Assembly: GCA_946221045.1 (NCBI GenBank)
Contig: CAMIIY010000175.1
Location: 1-5,168, forward strand
DNA: 5,168 nucleotides
Reading direction: 5' to 3'
DNA from: an uncultured Oceanospirillaceae bacterium
GTDB taxonomy: Bacteria > Pseudomonadota > Gammaproteobacteria > Pseudomonadales > Balneatricaceae
The notes beneath the pieces are model-generated. The model ran no database searches. It saw nothing but the letters and a program-made list of their open reading frames with translations, and had not been told where the DNA came from. Every line of letters starts with the position of its first letter. The first letter of the stretch is position 1. Both the position numbers and the translations under genes were made by a program. Shown piece by piece: positions 1-5,168 of the stretch.

Positions 1-45
1 CTGCTGGGACTGGTTCTGGGCTATCTGCTGGGTGCCTGCCTATGA
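1..45 (+). CDS. C-terminal end of an unidentified, probably membrane, protein (partial)
   Basis: Frame 1 is open from the window edge and ends at TGA 43-45, giving 14 residues, LLGLVLGYLLGACL. The tail is almost wholly hydrophobic and glycine-rich, as in the last transmembrane helix of an integral membrane protein. Its stop codon overlaps the ATG of the next gene in an ATGA arrangement, which is typical of translationally coupled operon partners and is the main reason to believe this frame is coding. GT39-type glycosyltransferases often sit beside GtrA-like flippases, family 2 glycosyltransferases or lipid phosphatases, but 14 residues are too few to choose between these. The function is unknown. 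Confidence 0.6.
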   Translation: MLGLVLGYLLGACL

Positions 46-1559
46 GAGCGGCGCTTAACCGCCTGTTCCCGGTGCTGGGGTCTGCCCCAACAGCGCAAGT
101 CAGACTGGTAAGTTTCTGGCAGCGTCACGGTGTGTTTTGTCTGCTGTTGCTCTGGGCGCTGGTACTCAAGGTCTTCAATTTTATCGGCCTGGCGGAAGGC
201 GATGACCTGTATTACACCCAGTTGGCTGATCGGGCTGCGCATGGGGATCTGCGGGCATTTTTTATCTTTGATGTGCGCTGGCTGGTGTTTTTACCGACCG
301 CAGCGCTTTACGCCCTGTTTGGCGTCAATGATCTGACCAGTTTATTGATGCCCATGCTGGCCTCAATGGGCAGTGTGTATTTTGCTTACCGGATTGTGGC
401 CCAGTTGTTTGATCAGCGCACGGCGTTGTTCGCGGTACTGATCTACAGCGCCACGCCGGTGATACTGATCTACGCCAACGTGTTACAGGTGGCGCCCTTT
501 CTGGAATGCTTTACGCTGGCGACAGTGTTTTTTCTGCTGCGAGGGCTGGAAACCGGACGCCTGAGCTATTTCCTGCTCTGTGGTCTGATGATCGGCCTGG
601 TGGCGATGACCCGGATCACCGGACTGTTTATTTCACTGATTGCGGCGGTGACTCTGTTATCGGCCAGAGGCTGGTCAGTACGAAATTTCCTGTTGTTGGG
701 CGCAATGGCGCTGGTCTCCCTGCTGCCATTAATGGTTCAGGGCTTTATTTTTGGTCAGGTGCACGGGGATTATCTGCATCGGCTGGTTATGAGCCGTTCA
801 GTGGTGGCGTTTCAGGCTAACCTGAACGGTGTGGACCCGAAAGATCTGTTGTTCTATCTGCGCACCCTGTTCCTGCGGGAAGATTTTGCCAACTGGCAAT
901 ATTTTGGTCTGTTAGGATTTCTGGGAGTACCCGCGGCACTGGGCATGTTCTGCGTCGGGCTACGCCAGTATCGGTTTGCGTTGCTGTTTTGCCCGTTATG
1001 GTTTTTTGGTTATTTTGCGTTGATGACCTTTACGCCAACATCGCTGGACCCCTATACCACCCTGATTCGCAATATCCGTTACGCCATTGTGTTTGTCCTG
1101 CCGCTGTCGGCCTGTCTGGCCTGGGCCATATTAAAGCTCACGGATTGGAAGGGCGCGCCGTGGTCAGGCTGGACCGTGCTGGCTCTGATCGTGGCAACGC
1201 ATCTCTACCTGACGGTGGAAAACAGCCAGCGTTATCATGAACGCCGGGCGGAGCAGAAAGCGGCAATCGAGCAGGTGTTACCGCTGGTGGGAGATCAGCA
1301 GGTGTATCTGGCGGACCGAAATATTGACCGTCGGCTGGCTTATTATTCAGGCTACCAGTTTAAAAACTATCAGAAAATCAACGCGCTGCGAGAGATCCGG
1401 CAACCGGGCTATTTCCTGATGCTCAAACCCGGTTACAACCGGCAGCGCTACCGGCTTGATCCCCGGCTACTGGCGGCAATTCGCCGGCAACCTGAGGCCT
1501 ACGGTATGCGTTATCTGGGCGACTTTGGTTACTTCTGGGTGTTTAAAGTAGAGCGTTAA
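42..1559 (+). CDS. Polytopic membrane glycosyltransferase, GT39 / ArnT-PMT-like
   Basis: This 505-residue protein has a short basic N-terminus (about 1-30), then roughly ten to twelve hydrophobic segments, for example near 31-50, 100-121, 125-145, 150-168, 193-208, 215-237, 285-307, 312-333, 345-366 and 373-392. A soluble, arginine-rich tail follows (about 395-505). Just after the first helix lies an acidic loop, EGDDLYY (52-58). This matches the position and character of the catalytic acidic motif in the first periplasmic loop of ArnT/PMT enzymes, and RNIRYAIVFVLP (343-354) resembles the conserved Arg-Tyr segment before a late helix. Such enzymes use polyprenyl-phosphate sugars as donors and act at the outer face of the inner membrane. 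The acceptor (lipid A, another glycolipid or a protein) cannot be told from sequence. The ATG overlaps the preceding stop, and no strong Shine-Dalgarno is present, so translational coupling is likely. The next in-frame Met is residue 104, so this start is preferred. I do not assign arnT because the match is at superfamily level only. Confidence 0.78.
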   Translation: MRAALNRLFPVLGSAPTAQVRLVSFWQRHGVFCLLLLWALVLKVFNFIGLAEGDDLYYTQLADRAAHGDLRAFFIFDVRWLVFLPTAALYALFGVNDLTSLLMPMLASMGSVYFAYRIVAQLFDQRTALFAVLIYSATPVILIYANVLQVAPFLECFTLATVFFLLRGLETGRLSYFLLCGLMIGLVAMTRITGLFISLIAAVTLLSARGWSVRNFLLLGAMALVSLLPLMVQGFIFGQVHGDYLHRLVMSRSVVAFQANLNGVDPKDLLFYLRTLFLREDFANWQYFGLLGFLGVPAALGMFCVGLRQYRFALLFCPLWFFGYFALMTFTPTSLDPYTTLIRNIRYAIVFVLPLSACLAWAILKLTDWKGAPWSGWTVLALIVATHLYLTVENSQRYHERRAEQKAAIEQVLPLVGDQQVYLADRNIDRRLAYYSGYQFKNYQKINALREIRQPGYFLMLKPGYNRQRYRLDPRLLAAIRRQPEAYGMRYLGDFGYFWVFKVER

Positions 1560-1564
1560 AGTGC

Positions 1565-3760
1565 TCAGATCGGCTGCAGATTGGCAAAACCTGCCACCAG
1601 CCATTTGTTACCTTCAAAATCGAAATTAACCTGTACCCGGGCTTTCGGGCCGCTGCCTTCAAAGCTGATCACCGTGCCTTCACCAAACTTCTGATGCAGT
1701 ACCCGCTGGCCCAGTGCCAGTCCGGTATCGGAGGCCGCCTGGGTGTCTGCCTGATCAAATAAACCACTGCCTGCGCGACTGGTGATAGGGCGACTGACGG
1801 TCGCGTTCAGGCGGACTTCCTGGATCAGGTGGTCGGGTATTTCGCGGATAAAGCGCGATGGCCGGTTGTAGTTGTCCTGGCCGTGCAGGCGGCGGGATTC
1901 GGCATAGGTGACAAAAAGCTTCTGCATGGCCCGGGTGATGCCGACGTAACAGAGGCGGCGCTCCTCTTCCAGTCGTCCCGGCTCTTCCAGTGACATTTTG
2001 TGCGGGAACAGGCCTTCTTCGACGCCGGCCAGAAACACCTGCGGAAACTCCAGGCCCTTGGCAGAGTGCAGCGTCATCAGCTGCACACTGTCCTGAAACT
2101 CATCCGCCTGAGCATCACCGGCATCCAGTGCCGCCTGATCTAGGAAGGCCGCCAGTGGGGTGTTGAAGTTCTCGTCGAAGTATTCATCCCACTGGCTGTT
2201 GAACTGCTTGGCCGCTGTGACCAGTTCTTCAAGGTTTTCGATGCGGGACTGGGCCTTTTCGCCTTTCTCTTTTTTATGATGTCCGATCAGGCCGGAGTGC
2301 TGAATCACATGTTCGGTCTGCTCATGTAGCAGTACATCGTCAGTGGCCTGCGCCATCTGCTCGACCAGCTCAAGGAATGCCTGCAGGGCATTGGCGGCCC
2401 GGGCCGGCAGGCGTTGCAGGCCGATCACCTCATGGGCGGCGCGCCACATGGAGATGTTTTGGCTGCGGGCGTGCTCGCGCAGCAGTTCGATGGTGCGGGT
2501 ACCGATACCCCGGGTGGGCACATTGATGATGCGCTCCATGGAGTTGTCATCGTCCCGGTTGCTCAGCAGGCGCATGTAGGCCAGCGCGTTTTTGATTTCC
2601 AGCCGGTCATAAAAGCGCTGGCCGCCGTAGATCCGGTAGGGCATGCCGCTGCGAATCAGGGCTTCCTCAATTACCCGGGACTGGGCGTTGGAGCGGTACA
2701 GAATGGCACATTCACTGCGCAGGTTGCCGTTATCCACCCATTTGCTGATCTGATCGACGATAAAACGCGCCTCATCCTGCTCATTAAAGGCGGCATACAT
2801 TGCAATGGCTTCACCCTGACCGGCGTCTGTGTGCAGTTCTTTGCCAAGGCGGCCCTGGTTATGGCGAATCACCGCATTGGCAGCCTCCAGAATAGTGCTG
2901 GTGGAGCGATAATTCTGCTCCATGCGGATCATTTCGGTATCCGGGAAATGCTGGTTGAGGTTCTGGATATTTTCGATTTTGGCACCGCGCCAGCCATAGA
3001 TAGACTGATCATCATCACCCACCGCCATCAGCTTGCGGTCCTGACCGCAGATCAGCCTTAGCCAGCCATACTGAATGCTGTTGGTGTCCTGAAACTCGTC
3101 CACCAGCACATAACGAAAACGATCCTGATAATGCTCCAGCAGAGCCGGGTTACGGTCACGTAACAGCTCCAGTGAACGTAACAGCAGTTCACCAAAGTCG
3201 ATCATGCCACTGCGATCACAGGCCTCTTCATAGGCCTGATACATCTGCAGCATCACCCGGTCAAATACATCACCGTGCACATCTACATGACGCGCGCGCA
3301 GGCCTTCATCTTTTTTCTCGTTGATGTACCACTGGAACTGTTTGGCGGGCCAGCGTTTATCGTCCAGATTGAGCTCTTTGGCCAGCCGTTTGATCAGGCG
3401 CAGCTGATCGTCGCTGTCCATGATCTGAAAGTTTTCCTGCAGACCGGCATCCTGCCAGTGTGCCCGCAGCAGCCGGTGTGCCAGCCCGTGAAAGGTACCG
3501 ACCCACATGCCCTGCGGGTTAATGCCCAGCAGTTGTTCAATACGTCCGCGCATCTCCCGTGCCGCTTTGTTGGTAAAGGTCACGGCCATGATGGAATAGG
3601 GGGAGATATCTTCAGTCTGGATCAGCCAGGCGATGCGATGCACCAGCACCCGGGTTTTACCGGAACCGGCGCCCGCCAGAACCAGCAGATTTTTCACTGG
3701 TGCGGTGACGGCATGACGCTGGGCGTCATTCAGACTGTCGATGATATGGGTAACGTCCAT
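1565..3760 (-). CDS. uvrD: DNA helicase II (UvrD), superfamily 1A 3'-5' helicase
   Basis: UvrD unwinds DNA 3' to 5' using ATP. It removes the incised oligonucleotide and UvrC in nucleotide excision repair, unwinds the nicked strand in MutL-directed mismatch repair and clears RecA filaments. All SF1A motifs are present in the 731 residues: Q motif around Q14 (LNDAQRHAV), Walker A AGAGSGKT (29-36), motif Ia TFTNKAAREM (61-70), motif II DEFQDTN (221-227), motif III VGDDDQSIYGWRGA (247-260), motif IV EQNYRS (281-286), motif V LMTLHSAKGLEF (561-572) and motif VI RRLCYVGITRA (601-611). The C-terminus (about 681-731, LGQRVLHQKFGEGTVISF) is the Tudor-like domain typical of UvrD/PcrA, linked to RNA polymerase binding. 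Length (E. coli about 720) and the N-terminus MDVTHIIDSLNDAQ agree with E. coli UvrD rather than Rep. The ATG is preceded by a weak GAGAG. The gene follows thrB by 60 bases and converges on the glycosyltransferase gene. It appears intact. Confidence 0.97.
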   Translation of the reverse strand: MDVTHIIDSLNDAQRHAVTAPVKNLLVLAGAGSGKTRVLVHRIAWLIQTEDISPYSIMAVTFTNKAAREMRGRIEQLLGINPQGMWVGTFHGLAHRLLRAHWQDAGLQENFQIMDSDDQLRLIKRLAKELNLDDKRWPAKQFQWYINEKKDEGLRARHVDVHGDVFDRVMLQMYQAYEEACDRSGMIDFGELLLRSLELLRDRNPALLEHYQDRFRYVLVDEFQDTNSIQYGWLRLICGQDRKLMAVGDDDQSIYGWRGAKIENIQNLNQHFPDTEMIRMEQNYRSTSTILEAANAVIRHNQGRLGKELHTDAGQGEAIAMYAAFNEQDEARFIVDQISKWVDNGNLRSECAILYRSNAQSRVIEEALIRSGMPYRIYGGQRFYDRLEIKNALAYMRLLSNRDDDNSMERIINVPTRGIGTRTIELLREHARSQNISMWRAAHEVIGLQRLPARAANALQAFLELVEQMAQATDDVLLHEQTEHVIQHSGLIGHHKKEKGEKAQSRIENLEELVTAAKQFNSQWDEYFDENFNTPLAAFLDQAALDAGDAQADEFQDSVQLMTLHSAKGLEFPQVFLAGVEEGLFPHKMSLEEPGRLEEERRLCYVGITRAMQKLFVTYAESRRLHGQDNYNRPSRFIREIPDHLIQEVRLNATVSRPITSRAGSGLFDQADTQAASDTGLALGQRVLHQKFGEGTVISFEGSGPKARVQVNFDFEGNKWLVAGFANLQPI

Positions 3761-3788
3761 GCGGCTCTCAGTTGGGCAAAGATGAAGG

Positions 3789-3817
3789 ATTATAACGGGC
3801 TGTCAGCGGTTCGATAA
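3789..3817 (-). promoter_or_regulatory. Candidate uvrD promoter in the thrB-uvrD gap
   Basis: On the minus strand a perfect TATAAT occupies 3794-3789. Transcription would start near 3782, about 20 bases before the uvrD ATG. With a 17-base spacer the -35 would be TTATCG (3817-3812), a poor match to TTGACA, and there is no TGn extension. The box lies between two genes on the same strand and is well placed to give uvrD transcription independent of thrB. The weak -35 suggests a modest promoter or one needing an activator. Confidence 0.45.
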
Positions 3818-3820
3818 CCC

Positions 3821-4783
3821 TCAAGGCTGAGGCAGTTGCGAGGGGCGCTCGTGCCGATCCAACAGGATGCGTTTCATCTCATCCGGATCTTTCAGCTTTT
3901 GGGTGCTGTTTTCCTGAAGCCAGGGAATCAGACGGGACAGCCAGAAACGCATGGCGGCACTGCGGGCGAGGACCGGCCAGGCAGCATGTTCTGTGGGGGC
4001 GAATGGGCGTACCTGGGCATAGCCCTCCAGCAGCGCAGTCTCACGGGCCCGGTCAATCAGCCCGTCTTCATTCGCGCACCAGTCGTTGGCGACAATGGCC
4101 AGATCGTAAAGCAGGAAGGCAGTGGCTGCGTTGTACAGGTCGAGCACGGCACTGATCTGAGTGCCGTTAAACAATACATTGTCGTGAAACAGGTCGCCAT
4201 GGATGGTGCCCTGTGGCAGATCGGTATGGGTGTCACGCAGATGATCAAATTCGGCGACGGCATCCATCAGCAGGGCCTGATCTTCCGGGGCCAGTTTGGG
4301 TAACAACAGACGGCTTTCCCGACGCCACCAGAATACACCGCGATGGGCTTGTCGCTGCAGATAAAAGTCCTGTCCCGCCAGATGAAATCTGGCAAGTACT
4401 TCACCCATAGCGGCACAATGGGCCGGAGTCAGTGCCTGCTGATCCAAATGCTCGCCCTTAAAGCGGGGCTGGATGATGGCGGGCCTCTGCTTGAGCCGTT
4501 GCAGGCCAACACCGTGGCGATTGCGGATAGCGTAGGGTACCGGGATATCGCGATCACTCAGCCACTGGCACAACTCAATGAAATAGGGCAGTTCATCCTG
4601 CGACAGTTCTTCAAACAGGGTCAGGACAAACTGCAGTGTCTGGTCATCATGCTGGGTGGTCACAAAATAATTGGTATTTTCGATACCACCTTCAATGCCA
4701 CGAAAAGAAACCAGCTCTCCCAGAGCGTAGGTGCTCAGGAACTCACGAATGTCTTTGCCATCCAGCGCGGTGTATACAGCCAA
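3821..4783 (-). CDS. thrB: Homoserine kinase (ThrB, aminoglycoside-phosphotransferase fold)
   Basis: This enzyme phosphorylates L-homoserine to O-phosphohomoserine with ATP, the step before threonine synthase in threonine synthesis, in the cytoplasm. The 320-residue protein has the APH/choline-kinase fold (Pfam APH family), unlike the GHMP-type ThrB of E. coli. Visible landmarks are the N-terminal GGIENTNYFV (32-41), the strand FVLTLFE (52-58), the catalytic loop HGDLFHDNVLF (195-205; catalytic Asp197, metal ligand Asn202), LDLYNAA (214-220; metal-binding Asp215) and YDLAIVANDWC (226-236). T55 sits where many APH kinases have the ATP-binding lysine; as I recall, Pseudomonas ThrB also has FVLTL here, so this is family-typical. 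Length matches the family (about 316). The start codon is TTG: an in-frame TGA lies five codons upstream, no ATG or GTG lies between, and MAVYTAL aligns with the family N-terminus. CAGGT ends about six bases before the TTG. The gene is 29 bases after the DUF2782 gene, so the two are probably cotranscribed. Confidence 0.92.
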   Translation of the reverse strand: MAVYTALDGKDIREFLSTYALGELVSFRGIEGGIENTNYFVTTQHDDQTLQFVLTLFEELSQDELPYFIELCQWLSDRDIPVPYAIRNRHGVGLQRLKQRPAIIQPRFKGEHLDQQALTPAHCAAMGEVLARFHLAGQDFYLQRQAHRGVFWWRRESRLLLPKLAPEDQALLMDAVAEFDHLRDTHTDLPQGTIHGDLFHDNVLFNGTQISAVLDLYNAATAFLLYDLAIVANDWCANEDGLIDRARETALLEGYAQVRPFAPTEHAAWPVLARSAAMRFWLSRLIPWLQENSTQKLKDPDEMKRILLDRHERPSQLPQP

Positions 4784-4812
4784 GGTCAGACCTGCTCAGA
4801 GATGAAAGGTTA

Positions 4813-5094
4813 TTACCAGCGGAACAGCACCCATTTAGGAATCAGCAACTGAGACTCCTCAACCCGGATAAAGTCACCTTCGCCGGGCGCGGGCACCAGA
4901 TAGTAGGGTTTGCCGTTTTTGGGTTCGACTTTGATCTCTTTCAGTTCGCCGTTGATCCGGTATTCATAGAAGGTGTTATCGCCATCGTGTGAGATGGTGA
5001 TCTGTGGCTCAGCGTTGTCAGGCTGTGGCGCAACCTCTGCCAGACTGAAGGGGGCTACAACCAGTAACAGAGCGGTTAACAGCAGAGATTTCAT
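4813..5094 (-). CDS. Small exported DUF2782-family protein of unknown function
   Basis: The 93-residue protein begins with a clear Sec signal peptide: MK, a leucine/valine-rich core (residues 4-14) and a likely signal peptidase I site after FSLA (residue 19). The mature part, about 74 residues, is hydrophilic and rich in acidic residues. It carries EYRINGELKEIKV (44-56), KNGKPYYLVP (59-68) and the terminal PKWVLFRW. From memory this pattern, with an E-YR-NG block, a GKPY-LV block and an IP-W-(I/L)F-W ending, fits the DUF2782 family of gammaproteobacteria, whose members are often encoded next to thrB. No cysteine follows the signal peptide, so it is not a lipoprotein; a periplasmic location is inferred. 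The ATG has a good AAGGA Shine-Dalgarno six bases upstream. It is probably the first gene of a cluster with thrB. Its biochemical role is unknown, and its position beside a threonine-pathway gene does not by itself show a role in that pathway. Confidence 0.85.
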   Translation of the reverse strand: MKSLLLTALLLVVAPFSLAEVAPQPDNAEPQITISHDGDNTFYEYRINGELKEIKVEPKNGKPYYLVPAPGEGDFIRVEESQLLIPKWVLFRW

Positions 5095-5100
5095 GTCATT

Positions 5101-5105
5101 TCCTT
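5101..5105 (-). promoter_or_regulatory. Ribosome binding site of the DUF2782 gene
   Basis: AAGGA on the minus strand is separated by six bases from the ATG at 5094-5092. It is the strongest Shine-Dalgarno in the window and fixes this start. An ATG inside the spacer (5099-5097) is out of frame with the gene and too close to the site. Confidence 0.7.
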
Positions 5106-5150
5106 ATAAATAGGGTTGTAGATTCAAATGATCATCGCAACAGTTCAGAT

Positions 5151-5156
5151 ATTATA
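5151..5156 (-). promoter_or_regulatory. -10 box of the DUF2782-thrB transcript (the -35 lies off the window)
   Basis: A perfect TATAAT on the minus strand lies about 56 bases before the DUF2782 ATG. Transcription would begin near 5144, leaving a leader of about 50 bases. With a 17-base spacer the -35 hexamer falls beyond the window edge, so it cannot be judged. The site is in an AT-rich intergenic stretch that contrasts with the GC-richer genes, which supports a promoter. Confidence 0.5.
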
Positions 5157-5168
5157 CTGATTTGCATG

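Noticed and set aside
506..820. A 104-codon frame nested in the glycosyltransferase gene
   Set aside because: It is in an alternative frame of a clear membrane-protein gene and lacks hydrophobic pattern, domain or ribosome binding site.
1582..1596. Inverted repeat TGGCA/TGCCA near the uvrD end as a possible terminator
   Set aside because: The stem is only five base pairs, lies inside the uvrD coding region and has no following T-tract on either strand.
2414..3061. A 215-codon open frame on the plus strand inside uvrD
   Set aside because: It lies wholly antisense to a helicase domain with every motif intact, has no recognisable domain and no convincing ribosome binding site. Long antisense frames are common opposite GC-rich genes.
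3800..3810. GCTGACAGC in the thrB-uvrD gap as a LexA box
   Set aside because: The two half-sites are almost contiguous. LexA needs CTG and CAG separated by about ten bases, and no such spacing is found.
3275..3817. A 180-codon plus-strand open frame opposite the uvrD N-terminus
   Set aside because: It is antisense to the Walker A and N-terminal region of uvrD. Its translation is a codon-bias shadow without a domain or signal.
4343..4852. A 169-codon plus-strand open frame spanning the thrB start and the DUF2782 end
   Set aside because: It overlaps two well-supported genes on the opposite strand, and its product shows no family features.
5128..5135. Palindrome ATGATCAT upstream of the DUF2782 gene as a Fur-like operator
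   Set aside because: The core is only eight bases and the flanks do not extend to a 19-base Fur-type repeat. A palindrome this short is expected by chance in AT-rich DNA.

Overview
This window looks like ordinary chromosomal DNA from a gammaproteobacterium. UvrD matches the E. coli protein closely from its first residues. The ThrB-type homoserine kinase and the small secreted DUF2782-type protein beside it recall the pairing found in Pseudomonas and marine relatives such as Oceanospirillales-like groups. The genus is an inference; no rRNA or other taxonomic marker is present.

Layout: the left edge carries the last codons of a truncated plus-strand gene with a hydrophobic C-terminus. It overlaps by four bases (ATGA) a 505-residue polytopic membrane glycosyltransferase of the GT39/ArnT-PMT type. 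That gene runs convergently into uvrD, with only five bases between the two stop codons. The rest of the window is on the minus strand. Read in the direction of transcription, it is a 93-residue exported DUF2782-family protein, then thrB (homoserine kinase, TTG start), then uvrD (DNA helicase II). The gaps are 29 and 60 bases. The right edge (5095-5168) is the promoter and leader region of the minus-strand cluster.

How the genes relate: the DUF2782 gene and thrB are tightly spaced and probably share a transcript starting at a -10 box near 5151-5156. uvrD could be reached by readthrough from thrB, but a perfect TATAAT lies 29 bases before its start codon, so it probably also has its own promoter. 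No LexA box is visible there. The membrane glycosyltransferase belongs to a separate plus-strand operon, likely for cell-surface or lipid-linked sugar transfer, most of which lies outside the window.

I found no mobile element, CRISPR array, RNA gene, phage gene or defence system, and no undescribed system. The points worth checking are modest: the TTG start of thrB, the uvrD promoter without an SOS operator, the terminator-less convergent junction, the uncharacterised DUF2782 protein and the unidentified gene cut by the left edge.
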